Numbered from the stretch's first letter, positions 18,251-27,624 are shown. The stretch: DNA of 32,077 nucleotides from Nitrospirales bacterium (GCA_009377845.1 WHTE01000021.1:1-32077), one strand, 5' to 3'. Translations and numbers: made by a program. Notes: a model not told the origin generated them from the sequence alone.

Positions 18251-20065
18251 ATGGCCAATCGTCTTGAATCCACGTTAGCAACCAAGCAACAAAGTACGCT
18301 TCAAAAGATTCTGACTTCCGCGGTCAATGAGGTCGGGATGGAGGCGGTCTTGGTGGCGATCATTACGCATGATGGCGGACCATTGATCGAGCAGGTCTCC
18401 CGAGGATTTTCTCCGAGGGAAATTCGAGCGATTCTTCGCGCACTTTCAATGGAGGACTTGAAAAGTGTGAATCTCCGTAATGGGACGGGAGAAGCGGAGC
18501 TGGAAAGCGTCCTCCGAATTCGCATGGTAACTCCGGGGAGCAAAGTCGCATTGGTGCTCCCTTTAAAATTTGGGGGACGAGTGTATGGCACACTGATCCT
18601 TGCCAGGCGTGAAAATGTGGCGCTGACGAAACGAGAAAAAGCGACTCTTTCGGCCAATGTCACTCACATTACCGGAGAATTGAAAAAAGCCGGACTGTTT
18701 GGGTCATCTTTGATTTTGAGCAACCCATTAGTGGCTCATGAACCCCTGGCCGTGGCTGTGGAAGAGGGACCCACTCCCGTGACTCGAACCTATTCGAATG
18801 CTGATGTGCAAGCGCGGATTGGTAGTATTTTGGCAGAAGTCGATGGGGAATTGTCTTTTGATCGAGGATGGGTCAGCATTTATGATCCCCTTGCGGCTAC
18901 CCTGGAAGTGCTGGGTGTATTCGGAACTCAGAAACGGGATGTGAGTCCCGGCCAACATCTTTCTTTAGATGATTCGGCCTCCGGGTGGTCTGTCCGTCAT
19001 CGAAAGCCCCGCTGTGACAATAACTTGGCTTCTACCCAAGGTCGGTTTCACGACTATAAACAATTGTATCGTGATCGATTCGCGTCGATTATTGTGGTGC
19101 CATTTTTCGTCAGGGGTCGAGTGGCGGGTACGGTCACGTTAGCGTCAAAAAACCCTAACCATTTCGATCAAATTGGCAGCGATTCCAAAAACCTCGAGGC
19201 GGTCACGACCAAATTAGTGGAATTGTTTGAAGACCCGTCCTGTCATCTATCCGTAATGGAAGCCGCTCCAATTCAACCAGAACAACCCGCCCTCAAAGGT
19301 CAGGTGATTTCCGTTCCCCCTGAAGGGGATGTGCGCAAAGAAGAGCGGCGTGCAGCCCTGCATGAAGTGGGTTCTTTCCTTGCCACAGAAATCCGTGAGC
19401 CCATCGGGTTTATCAGGGCACAGCTGGAAGAAATTACAACCGACGCCGACCTTGATTTTGATTCGCAAACCCGCGTGGAAAATGCGATGCGGGACATGAT
19501 TCGTATCGAAACGGTGTTAAATGAAATTCTGGACTTTGCCAAACCGTTGGAACTTGATCGAAAGATGTGCCGGGTTCAGGATTTATTGGATAAGGCCTTT
19601 TCGTTAGTTTCGACGGATCTTCGGGTAAACCGGATCGAAGTCATCAAGAAGGTTCCGGCCCGGTTGACCCAAGTCCGGTGGGACGAAGTGAAAATGCAGC
19701 ATGTGTTTCTCTGTATTTTTAAAAATGCCATTGAAGCCATGTCTCCCGGAGGGCATTTGCGGGTGGAAGTCATGCTCACCCGAGCCCGAAAGCCTGAACT
19801 TCAAATTGTCATTGCCAACGACGGAGTTCCCATCCCGGCCGAATTTGTGGATAAAGTATTTGAACCCTATTTCACCACCAAGCGATCAGGGACCGGGTTA
19901 GGGTTGGCGACCGTGAAAAAAGTAGTTGAGGAACACCAGGGCCACATTAGTATTGCCAGCGAGCCAGACAAGGGAACGACCGTTACCATCCTGATGCCGG
20001 CACCACGGCCAAAAACTCCGTATCGCCCTCGACGCCCAGTCGACCGAACCAGAGGACATTCCTGA
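18251..20065 (+). CDS. GAF-domain sensor histidine-kinase-like protein with altered H-box
   Basis: A 604-aa cytoplasmic protein (no membrane helices). Two GAF-like regions are seen: about 10-150 (EAVLVAIITHDGGP, LPLKFGGRVYGTLILA) and about 190-330 (GWVSIYDPLAATLEVLGVFG, IIVVPFFVRGRVAGTVTLAS). A HisKA-like helix at about 365-400 reads ALHEVGSFLATEIREPIGF. The phospho-accepting His of the usual AHEIRNPL motif is Thr379 (codon ACA at 19385). The HATPase_c domain is present: N-box FKNAIEAMSPGG, then FVDKVFEPYFTTK, and GTGLGLATVKKVVEEHQGHI. It may bind ATP but not autophosphorylate at the usual site, or it may use the nearby His in ALHEV. Start ATG 18251 has GAGAGG 10 bases upstream. No response regulator is adjacent. 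Confidence 0.85.
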   Translation: MANRLESTLATKQQSTLQKILTSAVNEVGMEAVLVAIITHDGGPLIEQVSRGFSPREIRAILRALSMEDLKSVNLRNGTGEAELESVLRIRMVTPGSKVALVLPLKFGGRVYGTLILARRENVALTKREKATLSANVTHITGELKKAGLFGSSLILSNPLVAHEPLAVAVEEGPTPVTRTYSNADVQARIGSILAEVDGELSFDRGWVSIYDPLAATLEVLGVFGTQKRDVSPGQHLSLDDSASGWSVRHRKPRCDNNLASTQGRFHDYKQLYRDRFASIIVVPFFVRGRVAGTVTLASKNPNHFDQIGSDSKNLEAVTTKLVELFEDPSCHLSVMEAAPIQPEQPALKGQVISVPPEGDVRKEERRAALHEVGSFLATEIREPIGFIRAQLEEITTDADLDFDSQTRVENAMRDMIRIETVLNEILDFAKPLELDRKMCRVQDLLDKAFSLVSTDLRVNRIEVIKKVPARLTQVRWDEVKMQHVFLCIFKNAIEAMSPGGHLRVEVMLTRARKPELQIVIANDGVPIPAEFVDKVFEPYFTTKRSGTGLGLATVKKVVEEHQGHISIASEPDKGTTVTILMPAPRPKTPYRPRRPVDRTRGHS

Positions 20066-20226
20066 AGATCCGCTCATTACGGGTTTTTAGCCATTTTGGC
20101 TGACAAGCTTGACACCACCGGCCAATCTGAATAAGATTCCGCTGCCTATTGGATACAATACGCATATTCACAAGTCCCGACCATTTTCTATTGTTAACCC
20201 GTCATAACCAACAAAGGAGCGGTCTT

Positions 20227-20580
20227 ATGAAAGGGATTGGAATTTTTCTTGGAACAGTGGGTGCTAGCACCTTCGCCCTATCAATGGCCTTTGCCAATCC
20301 AGGGTTGTTGCCCAATCACCCAGGGTATCCGGCTGCTGGAAAATCTCCAGTGACCGGTCAAGCTACCGCCAATGATCCTGGTCAGATCAATGCAGGAGGA
20401 GCAAAGAGTCTTTTGTCTTCTCAGGAATTTGGGACCAAAGCAGCAATGAATGATGTCAGCGATCCTAATCGTGCGAGGATCAAAAAATCGGCTGGGGCCG
20501 GTCGTTTACCAGAAATCGAAGGGCCGCTCAACAAAACCAACCCGAATCCAGCTGGGGCAAAATCGACCGTTATTAAATAG
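20227..20580 (+). CDS. Small secreted protein, low complexity
   Basis: A 117-aa product with a good Sec signal (GIFLGTVGASTFALSMAFA, cut before NPGLLPN). AAAGGAG 8 bases before ATG 20227 fixes the start. The mature chain is rich in Gly, Ala, Pro, Asn and Lys (NPGLLPNHPGYPAAGKSP, DPNRARIKKSAGAGRLPE, NKTNPNPAGAKS) and has no Cys, so it is probably disordered or a surface-associated linker. It is a single-gene transcription unit with a strong terminator right behind it. No family is recognised. Confidence 0.7.
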   Translation: MKGIGIFLGTVGASTFALSMAFANPGLLPNHPGYPAAGKSPVTGQATANDPGQINAGGAKSLLSSQEFGTKAAMNDVSDPNRARIKKSAGAGRLPEIEGPLNKTNPNPAGAKSTVIK

Positions 20581-20608
20581 TCAGTCTTTCACAGTTTGAA
20601 AAATATGG

Positions 20609-20638
20609 AAAAGGGTGCCAAAATTGGCACCCTTTTTT
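20609..20638 (+). terminator. Rho-independent terminator
   Basis: An 11-bp stem (AAAAGGGTGCC, its complement at 20626-20636) with loop AAAATT is followed by a run of six T. It begins 28 bases after the stop codon of the small secreted protein. Confidence 0.92.
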
Positions 20639-20737
20639 GTATGTCCTCATTCCTATTTTAATGAAAGGAATAGTCCTTGCTTGTCATCCAATTTTCCTTT
20701 TTCAATTTAGTAATTAATGAAATAAATTTGGCTTGCC

Positions 20738-21859
20738 TTGAACCGGATTAATACGGAACTGGCCAAAGTCTTGAAACGCAAAATTCGATCCCAAGGGCCA
20801 TTGACCTTCCGGGACTTTATGGCCGTTGCGTTGTACGATGAGGCCAATGGATTTTATGCACAAGGCCCAAATATTGGGAGTCCTGATGGGCCGTTTAACA
20901 CCAATGCGAAATTTCCAGCCTTCGGATACGCCATCGCTCAAGCCATCGCTCAAGCCGAAAAAAACATCGGGTGTCCTCTTCGGATATTGGAATTAGGTGG
21001 GGGGACAGGTCAGTTGGGAAAAAGCATTATTTCATTTCTTCAAACCCCTCATGAGTACATTGTCCTTGAAACCAGCCCTAGGTTGCGAGCCGGCCAGGAA
21101 CAAAGATCACTGCAAACAATCCAAAACTTAAACAACCTTCCTCCCAGTCCAACCTTTGTTTTTGGAAATGAGGTGCTCGATGCGTTGCCGGTTCATAGGG
21201 TTATGGGGATGGGAAATGAAAAAATCGAGGAATTCTACGTGGATCTTGATGAGGACGGAGAATTTTCTGAACAACCAGGGCCCCTGTCGACTACAGAATT
21301 GGCCGAGCGGTTCAAATGCGAGGGCGTTCAGCTTGGGCGAGGCCAAGTAGCGGAAATTTGTTTGGAATTGAAGCCTTTTTTCCAAAACGTACGGCAGGTT
21401 TTGGAGCGAGGGTATGTGTTTTTTGTAGATTACGGGGACAGGGCGTCAAATTTATATTCACATCGGCATCGAAATGGGACCCTTCGTTCCTTTTATCAAC
21501 AACAACAGATTCATGACCCGTTTTTTGCGGTGGGTCAACAAGATTTGACGGCCGACGTGGATTACACAGCTGCCCGTTCCATCGCAGAAGAGGCGGGTTT
21601 TGAAGTGGACGGTCCCATTCCGCAAGGAGCCTGGTTGCGAAATCTGGGAATTCAGGCTTACAAGGGATCTTCGAGTGATAGGGAATCTGATCAAAAAGAG
21701 ATTAATGTGTTAACCAGGCCAACCGGTCTGGGGAGTGCCTTCGACGTTCTCATATTAAAAACAAGGGGTCTGCCCGATGGACCAGGCCTACAGCAAGTGT
21801 CTAATATGAGCCTGTCAAAGTCTCCCCTAGCCTGCCAAATCTCACCACATTTTTTTTAA
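20738..21859 (+). CDS. MidA/NDUFAF7-like SAM-dependent methyltransferase (COG1565)
   Basis: A 373-aa class I methyltransferase of the MidA family, which includes the mitochondrial complex I assembly arginine methyltransferase NDUFAF7. The signature features are seen: LTFRDFMAVALYDEANGFYAQ near the N-terminus, the SAM-binding loop LELGGGTGQLGKSI, the GNEVLDALPVHRV motif and FFVDYGDRASNLYSHRH. A 12-base tandem duplication (20937-20960 region) doubles AIAQ to AIAQAIAQ. The start TTG 20738 has no Shine-Dalgarno site, so the true start may differ. The C-terminus past GSAFDVLILK carries about 25 extra polar residues. Function in this organism is inferred; respiratory complex assembly is a reasonable guess. 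Confidence 0.85.
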   Translation: MNRINTELAKVLKRKIRSQGPLTFRDFMAVALYDEANGFYAQGPNIGSPDGPFNTNAKFPAFGYAIAQAIAQAEKNIGCPLRILELGGGTGQLGKSIISFLQTPHEYIVLETSPRLRAGQEQRSLQTIQNLNNLPPSPTFVFGNEVLDALPVHRVMGMGNEKIEEFYVDLDEDGEFSEQPGPLSTTELAERFKCEGVQLGRGQVAEICLELKPFFQNVRQVLERGYVFFVDYGDRASNLYSHRHRNGTLRSFYQQQQIHDPFFAVGQQDLTADVDYTAARSIAEEAGFEVDGPIPQGAWLRNLGIQAYKGSSSDRESDQKEINVLTRPTGLGSAFDVLILKTRGLPDGPGLQQVSNMSLSKSPLACQISPHFF

Positions 21860-22180
21860 ACCTGCATAGACGGTAGGAGAGAAGAATAGGTTTGAGCAGA
21901 GTCTTCAAATTAATATCTTGTGAAACCATAAAGATGACCAGAAAACAGGCAATTTCTCAAGCACCCACAAAATGTATGTCGACACTATGTTTTTTTCACC
22001 AAATATTGTAAACTCCACAAATTCATTAGATTATTTCGCATCCCCTTTCATTTTCCGCAGTCATACATACCCAATAAATTGGTGTTTTTTTCAAGGTCTA
22101 CGTTGTGCGTGGCACGCGTGATGCACTGACTCACCTGTTGAACATATGGGAAGCAGGAGGCTTTCAAAGGAGGTAGAGTT
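21860..22180. other. AT-rich intergenic region without a gene
   Basis: I see no open frame with coding character in these 321 bases. They hold the upstream region of the zinc-ribbon gene, whose very strong ribosome site (AAAGGAGG, 22165-22172) lies at the end. Short T runs and an imperfect CACCAA/TTGGTG dyad (about 21998 and 22080) are noted but not assigned. Confidence 0.5.
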
Positions 22181-22411
22181 ATGAACTGTGCACGATGTAA
22201 TGGGCTCATGGTGGTCGATGATTGCCTTGATATTAAAGGAGGCATGGGAGAACTCTGGATCAAAGCCTACCGATGTATTATGTGCGGAAACCTCATGGAT
22301 CCCGTCATTAATCATCACCGCACCGGTGGTCCCGTTCAGGCGCAGGTCATTCCCTTCCGGAAACGGCTGCGGAGAGCTCCACGAACTCCCGTTGCGCGGT
22401 TGACTGCCTAA
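22181..22411 (+). CDS. Small zinc-ribbon protein
   Basis: A 76-aa protein with a near-consensus Shine-Dalgarno sequence 8 bases upstream. Two C-x2-C knuckles (CARC near residue 3 and CIMC near residue 34) are separated by 28 residues, forming a zinc ribbon. The intervening segment contains VVDDCLDIKGGMGELWIKAYR and the C-terminal tail is Arg-rich (PFRKRLRRAPRTP), suggesting nucleic-acid contact. This is inference. It stands alone between the methyltransferase gene and the SLC13 remnant. Similar short zinc-ribbon hypothetical proteins are common in Nitrospirota, but no function is known to me. Confidence 0.75.
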   Translation: MNCARCNGLMVVDDCLDIKGGMGELWIKAYRCIMCGNLMDPVINHHRTGGPVQAQVIPFRKRLRRAPRTPVARLTA

Positions 22412-22734
22412 AAAGTTGGAAGACAAAATGTGCCTGGGCAAGAAAAAACTTCCCATGGGACCGCTCGACTCAGGATTGATAAGAGTCGCATAAGACGTTG
22501 TTCCAAGGACCTGTCGCATTTTTGATTATTCTATTGGCTCTTCTGACATTATCTTAAGCGGGTTCGCTAGGAGTGCATCCCTCCTAATCAAATGGGCTCG
22601 GCCAGCGCTCTTCCCTCGAATCTTTTATCCCCTATTCCCTTTCATCTACGCCTTTTCAGCGGCGTTCCATGGTCAGTAAAAAGTGAAACGTGGGGGAGGA
22701 GCGAAGAGCACGACTATTTCCCAGCCCGCTCCTG

Positions 22735-24993
22735 ACGCCTCACACCTTACTCCTCACGGTTTCGTGGGGCCTTGCCACGGGATGTGATTTGTTGGTCACC
22801 CTCAGTACGTTGCTACGCTCCACGATTTTGGGATTCGTTCCCTCCGAAGAGGCATTTTTAGGATTTGGTCATCCTACGATCGTCACAGTGGCCGCCGTAT
22901 TGATTATCAGTCGTGGGTTGGTAAAGCGGGAGTGGTGGGAATCTCACGCGCTATATCAGGGTCGCCACGTTCTCTTTTCCGTCCTTCCATATCGCCGTCT
23001 TATCCTCCCTGGGGTGGAATGATTCCCACCGTCATGAATAATGTCGGAGCCTTGGTGTTACCGATGCCGGCAGCCATTCAACCCGAATTCCGCAGTTGGA
23101 TTTTTTACAAATTTTAAGACCTGCTCAAAGGTATGGGAATTCAATGAGTTTTTTGGCATTCAATTGCGCCGCAGTTGAAATTGCTCAACATGCGGGCAGA
23201 AGGGCACTCTGGCAGCCATGCATAATCTTGCTCCAAGGGATTTCCCCAACTACGGAATTCGGGTTCAATCGTCCGTCGAAGCCAAGCGTCCCCCTGCCGT
23301 CGTCTTAATGCCCGTGGCGTTTGGAACGATTTTTGGTGGAATGGTGACTCTTATCGGAACAACTCCCGATAGCATCGTGGCCCATTACCGGAAAGAAATT
23401 GCCGGTTAGGCATTACGGATGTTCCATTTCGCTCCTGTTGGGGGAGCCTGGCGCTGGTGGCTTGACGCCTCATTTCATCATTCGCTCGACGATCTCGAAA
23501 GACGATCTCGAAATGCCCCACAAGACCTGTTTCATATACAGAAGAATATTTAACAGAGGTCGAGGTGCCTGTAAATTCTCAGGCGAATAGGAAAGTCTCT
23601 GTCAATGCTGGAAACGAACACTGGAGATTCCGACGTGTTAATTATGGGACTGGTTCGGGGTGATCAATCTATTCGGGAAGCGGCTTGGAAGGACCGCATT
23701 CAGGTCGGCGATGTCCTGGTCCTCAAGGCGAGACCACAAGGACGAATAAATTTGTGTCCACGTGGGGTCTGAAGTTAACGGGAAGCTAATTGATGGAAGA
23801 AATTTCTAATCCCGAACACAAGCAATCCCCTGAGAAAGATGAAGGGGACTGTTGAATAATTAAAATATTTTGCCTGTTGATCCGCATGTGGGAAACCGAA
23901 AGCCATATAAAAAATACGGGAGTGTTCAAAGCTTGTCCCGAGGTTCGACGAGGGAAGATCCTCCTTCTGAGCCCGTCCAGTCCAGTCCTGTCCTGTCCTG
24001 AGGCCCTCGAAGAGAAGGCCGCGAATTGCCTGGTTCATCCCGAAGGGGGCGACCATTGTTGAACAGGCGGAGCGTACGAAGTAGTACGTGAGCACGCACG
24101 ACGTGAAGAGCGTGATGGCTGTTGCATCTCGCAGAGTGCAACTGTTGTTGTGCGCCAGAAGGCAGGGAACGCCGGCGGCGGCATTTTTCAACACTCCCTG
24201 AAAACGTATTGCTGGAAGGAAGCTCTGGCGCCTCCGATCGATCTTGGTTGTTGGTTGGACGGCTGGCGGGTTCTCTGAAGCTACGGAGCCGGTTTGGGAT
24301 TAACTTGTTAGGGGCATCTTGTCAAAGCACCTCCTACCGTGGACGGTTGAAGGAATTTCGATTCAAAGTCGGAGATGTGCTTCTGCTGCAAGAAGCAAAA
24401 GAACGCGTCATGGAAGTGCTCGAACTGCTCGGAAGTCTTTCCTTGGCCGAGCGAGGGCTCCGGTTTGGAAAGCCCGGACAGGCGTGGCTAGCTGGAGGAG
24501 TATTGGCCATGGCCTTTGCCGGAATGGCGCCACTACCGATTTCGTTGATTTGTGCCGCCTTGGGGATGGTGCTTCTGAGCATTGTTTCTCGGAAGGATGT
24601 CTATCTATCATATCGTCGATTGGCCCGCCCTCATATTGTAAGGGGCCATGAGCCCTATTGGGCGAGCGCTGGAACAAAGTGGAGCAACTGCCGAGTGGCT
24701 CAGTTCTTGGTAAATAAGACGGAGGGACTTCCCCCCATTATGTTCTTGGGACTTATCATGCTGTTGGCGATGACGCTGTCGGATGTCAAGAATAATGCAG
24801 ATACGGCGGTGACTATCGGCGCATCTTGCGCGTTTTTGACTCCAATTGGCCATCAAAATAATTCGTTGGTGATAGGGCCCGGGGAATATCGATTTGGTGA
24901 CTACTGACGTATGGGGTTGTCTTAGAACTCTTAATCCTCCTGGTATCGCTTCCCCTTATAGTCTTCATGTGGCCCTTAACGGAACAAGGTTAA
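22735..24993 (+). pseudogene. Degraded SLC13-family permease with TrkA-C domains
   Basis: A sodium/anion symporter (SLC13/DASS type with central TrkA-C domains, about 600 aa) can be followed in pieces over three frames. LGFVPSEEAFLGFGHPTIVTVAAVLIISRGL opens it (22830-22920, shown as PSEEAFLGFGHPTIV), then GGMIPTVMNNVGALVLPMPAAI, a scrambled stretch, PVAFGTIFGGMVTLIGTTPDSIV, a TAG after KEIAG (23407) and FHFAPVGGA. TrkA-C remnants follow (GLVRGD, then KDRIQVGDVLVLKA). A 355-base insert follows, and then the C-terminal half (FGINLLGAS, YRGRLKEFRFKVGDVLLLQ, MTLSDVKNNADTAVT, FLTPIGHQNNSLVIGPGEYRFGDY). TGA at 24905 replaces the usual Trp before RMGL. The last membrane helix reads on in another frame to TAA 24991. 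It is clearly non-functional. Confidence 0.85.
23844..24198. mobile_element. MITE-like insert with imperfect terminal inverted repeats
   Basis: A 355-base non-coding block sits within the SLC13 pseudogene between TrkA-C sequences. Its ends are inverted: GGGACTGTTGAATAAT at 23845-23860 and, on the other strand, GGGAGTGTTGAAAAAT at 24183-24198 (14 of 16 match). TGAA occurs on both sides (23840-23843 and 24199-24202), a possible target duplication. It has no transposase, holds short direct repeats of CCAGT/CCTGT and would need help in trans. Whether copies occur elsewhere is unknown. Confidence 0.6.
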
Positions 24994-25023
24994 CGGGTTC
25001 TCGAAAAGGGACGAGAGGAAAAA

Positions 25024-26097
25024 ATGGCATTATCATTTCGCGCCAGTTCTTCCCGAAAGGCCTCCCGTCTCTTTTTTAGGCGGGTGGTGTACATGCCCAC
25101 CGATCTTGATCCGTTTCGCACTCTCCTGAGCCGGATCGTTTTAGTGGGAGTGCTGTTTTGTTTGTTGACGGGGATACTCTGGTTGGATCGAAACGGCCTC
25201 AAGGATCACATGGATGGAGAGATATCATTTTCAGATGTGATCTATTTCACGATGGTCACGGTAACCACAGTCGGGTATGGGGATATTGTGCCGGTCTCCA
25301 CACGGGCGCGCCTGATTGACGCGTTAGTGATCACGCCGGTCCGCATCTTTATTTGGGTCATTTTTTTAGGGACCGCCTATCAATTGGCGTTCAGACAATT
25401 TACCGAGGTATTTCGCATGGCAAAACTCCAAAGGCATCTTGATAACCATGTCGTCATCTGCGGATTCGGTCATACCGGCTACTCGACTGTCAAAGAACTG
25501 CTAGCCAAGGGAACGAACCCTGATCAGATCCTGGTCATCGATCCTGGCGAAGAACGGGTACGTATCGCTGGAGAACTGGGAGTCGTGGCACTCAGAGGCG
25601 ATGCGACGCAGGAAGACCTTCTGAAATATGGAGCGTTCCTCAATGAAGCCAAAGCGGTCATTATTTCCGCCGGACGTGATGATACCAATGCTCTCATCTT
25701 GTTAACCGTCCGTCATCTGAATTCACGCTGCCGGGTGATTGTCAGTGCTAAGGAAGAAGAAAACGTTAAGCTGTTTCGTCAGGGCGGGGCACAAACCATT
25801 ATTTCTCCGGCGACCTATGGCGGATATATGCTAGCAGCTGCGGTGGATCAACAATATTTGGCCGATTATTTAGAAGATTTTTTAACGGCTGGCGGAAAGG
25901 TCAATTTCGAGGAGCGAACGGTCGACAAGCAGGATGCCGGAAAGTCGGCATTAGATTTACAGCCGGATGTGCTTCTTCGGGTGTATCGTCAAGGATCGAT
26001 TCTTTCCCCCTGGGAATTTCAAAAGAGCCACAAGCTGGAGCAGGGCGACGTGATATTATTATTCAAACCGGTTTTGGAGGATAAGGCTTCCTCCTAA
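25024..26097 (+). CDS. Two-TM potassium channel with cytoplasmic RCK/TrkA domain
   Basis: A 357-aa monomer of a tetrameric K+ channel. Residues about 33-55 form the first helix (IVLVGVLFCLLTGILWL). The pore loop holds the selectivity filter TVTTVGYGD, followed by the second helix (ITPVRIFIWVIFLGTAYQLAF). An RCK/TrkA-N Rossmann domain begins near residue 137 (HVVICGFGHTGYSTVKELL, GDATQEDLLK), and a TrkA-C domain near 290-350 ends ...DVILLFKP. This is the MthK/Kch-like layout and should respond to nucleotides or Ca2+. AGAGGAA 5 bases before the ATG supports the start. It follows the transporter pseudogene by 30 bases on the same strand, perhaps once an ion-transport pair. It is converged on by the TauE/SafE gene. 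Confidence 0.93.
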   Translation: MALSFRASSSRKASRLFFRRVVYMPTDLDPFRTLLSRIVLVGVLFCLLTGILWLDRNGLKDHMDGEISFSDVIYFTMVTVTTVGYGDIVPVSTRARLIDALVITPVRIFIWVIFLGTAYQLAFRQFTEVFRMAKLQRHLDNHVVICGFGHTGYSTVKELLAKGTNPDQILVIDPGEERVRIAGELGVVALRGDATQEDLLKYGAFLNEAKAVIISAGRDDTNALILLTVRHLNSRCRVIVSAKEEENVKLFRQGGAQTIISPATYGGYMLAAAVDQQYLADYLEDFLTAGGKVNFEERTVDKQDAGKSALDLQPDVLLRVYRQGSILSPWEFQKSHKLEQGDVILLFKPVLEDKASS

Positions 26098-26172
26098 CGG
26101 CACCACCCCGCCTCTTATGAGTTATGAGCATCCCCAAGGCCATGCGTTCCATGGCTGTCAACGGTGGAATAC

Positions 26173-26964
26173 TCAAAAGAGGAGATGCCACCCATTGACT
26201 AGGATCAACATCATCCCGATCACACCTATGAAAGTAGCCACTCCCCGTCTCAGATGATGAACAGGTATGGATCCAGTCACTTGTGATCCAAACATCAACC
26301 CGAGAAGGCTGCCGAGTAACACCAATCCCGTTAACACAAAATCCAGGTATGCCACCTTCAAATGGCCGGCCACACCGCCAATGGAAATAAGGGCGATGAT
26401 GAGAAGCGACGTTCCTATGGCTAAACGAATAGGAAACCCCATGAGAAACATCAGGGCGGGAACAATGAGAAATCCTCCTCCAACCCCAAAAAATCCCGTC
26501 AACAGGCCCACTCCCCATCCAAACGCTAAGGCTTTCAACGCACAGCGCACGGAAAATTCTTTTGCGCACCCGCTCGGGATGTCGTTGTGTTCCCCCTCAT
26601 AATTTTTCCAAAACGTCCACACGCTAATAAACAGAAGCAAATTGCCAAATGAAAAGAGGACCAAGGTTTCCGGAACGAGCTGATGGCCATGAGCGCCCAC
26701 CCAAGCGCCTATCATCCCGGTCACGCTAAATAAAAGGGCGGAGACAACGTGAACCTGCTGCTGCCGGCTTTCCTTCCATGCTCCAAAGAGCGACGAATAT
26801 CCAACGACGATAAGCGACATGGCAGTGGCATTTTGTACCGGTACGCCAACCACATAGACCAATAAGGGAATGGCCACTAACGATCCGCCTCCCCCGGTGG
26901 AGCCCAATAACAGGCCGACGAGTCCACCAGACAGAAGGGCCAACAGATAATAGTGGAAGTCCAT
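26173..26964 (-). CDS. TauE/SafE-family sulfite/anion exporter
   Basis: A 263-aa polytopic inner-membrane protein with about seven or eight hydrophobic helices. The two-fold repeat of this family is seen: LLSGGLVGLLLGSTGGGGSLVAIP near the N-terminus and FGWGVGLLTGFFGVGGGFLIVPAL midway (the GxxxGxxGxGGGxxxxP motifs). Each is followed by the conserved LLVYVVGVPVQNATAMSL- or FLMGFPIRLAIGTSL-type segment. Members export sulfite, sulfoacetate or other small anions. The neighbourhood holds a sulfite dehydrogenase (sorA/sorB) on the same strand about 0.7 kb upstream, which makes sulfite the best guess for the substrate. The ATG at 26964 has a weak ribosome site. Confidence 0.88.
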   Translation of the reverse strand: MDFHYYLLALLSGGLVGLLLGSTGGGGSLVAIPLLVYVVGVPVQNATAMSLIVVGYSSLFGAWKESRQQQVHVVSALLFSVTGMIGAWVGAHGHQLVPETLVLFSFGNLLLFISVWTFWKNYEGEHNDIPSGCAKEFSVRCALKALAFGWGVGLLTGFFGVGGGFLIVPALMFLMGFPIRLAIGTSLLIIALISIGGVAGHLKVAYLDFVLTGLVLLGSLLGLMFGSQVTGSIPVHHLRRGVATFIGVIGMMLILVNGWHLLF

Positions 26965-27121
26965 TAGAAACTACAGTGCCAGACGAAAGAGGTAGAAAGG
27001 AGGAAAAAGTGAAAGGATAAGGTATGAGACGTCAAAATCTGGCGACACTCTGTAAAAAACCAGGAGGGAAATGCAAGAATTCATGGACGGCGACGAACTG
27101 TCGGAAGAAGAGCGATAGGGG

Positions 27122-27152
27122 GAAAAAAGAGAGGAGAATGCTGCTTCTCCTC
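27122..27152 (-). terminator. Intrinsic terminator for the small lipoprotein gene
   Basis: On the minus strand an 8-bp stem (GAGGAGAA...TTCTCCTC, loop GCAGCA) is followed by TCTTTTTTCC. It lies 42 bases after the lipoprotein stop at 27194, separating it from the TauE/SafE gene. Confidence 0.8.
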
Positions 27153-27193
27153 ACTGGACTCCCCTAGAAGACAGGAAGGGCATCGTTCCTCCC

Positions 27194-27439
27194 TCATTGA
27201 AATAAAGAATCCCGCTTAATCTGATCGATGCGGATGTCTCGTTCTTTCTGATCAATTTTCTCGTCTTTAAAATCTTGTTCAACCCGATCTTTTTGATTTT
27301 TCAGATGATATTCATAGCCCCCGGCGCCAGCGGCGGCCCCACCCACCGCGCCAAGGCCGAGATTGCCTGCGGTGCTCCCACAGGCTGTAAGACTTAACAA
27401 GGCCATGCCTACAAGTACCACATGAATCATATTCTTCAT
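27194..27439 (-). CDS. Small lipoprotein, glycine-zipper type
   Basis: Eighty-one residues. A signal peptide with lipobox LTAC predicts lipidation of Cys20. Right after it comes a Gly/Ala-rich zipper (GNLGLGAVGGAAAGAGGYEYH), as in YMGG-like or OsmB-type small lipoproteins, then a charged helix rich in Lys, Asp and Glu (NQKDRVEQDFKDEKIDQKERD) that may be coiled-coil. The start is ATG 27439 with AGAAGG upstream; a longer frame to 27520 adds non-signal residues. The role is unknown; such proteins are usually outer-membrane-associated and stress-linked. It has its own terminator at 27122-27152. Confidence 0.75.
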   Translation of the reverse strand: MKNMIHVVLVGMALLSLTACGSTAGNLGLGAVGGAAAGAGGYEYHLKNQKDRVEQDFKDEKIDQKERDIRIDQIKRDSLFQ

Positions 27440-27624
27440 AAAGCCTTCTAGAGTATGAGTGAACAAAAAATTGAGAGGGGAGTACGAGCTCATTGTATGG
27501 ATAGAAAACGAATGAGACAAGAGTCCGCTGATTCAGTCGATGTGTCCTGTCAATGCACTTTTTCGAGTATTGGTTATACCAATGGGAAAATCCTTCCTTC
27601 TGTCGTGGGCTAGAGAATAAGCAA

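Noticed and set aside
26063-26569. 168-aa open frame antisense to the TauE/SafE gene
   Set aside because: It fully overlaps the clear membrane protein and lacks domain features or a ribosome site; both are minus-strand frames and only one shows transporter motifs.
27071-27118. 15-codon frame behind an AGGAGGG site
   Set aside because: Too short to support, and the minus-strand lipoprotein terminator and gene lie next to it; no evidence for a peptide.
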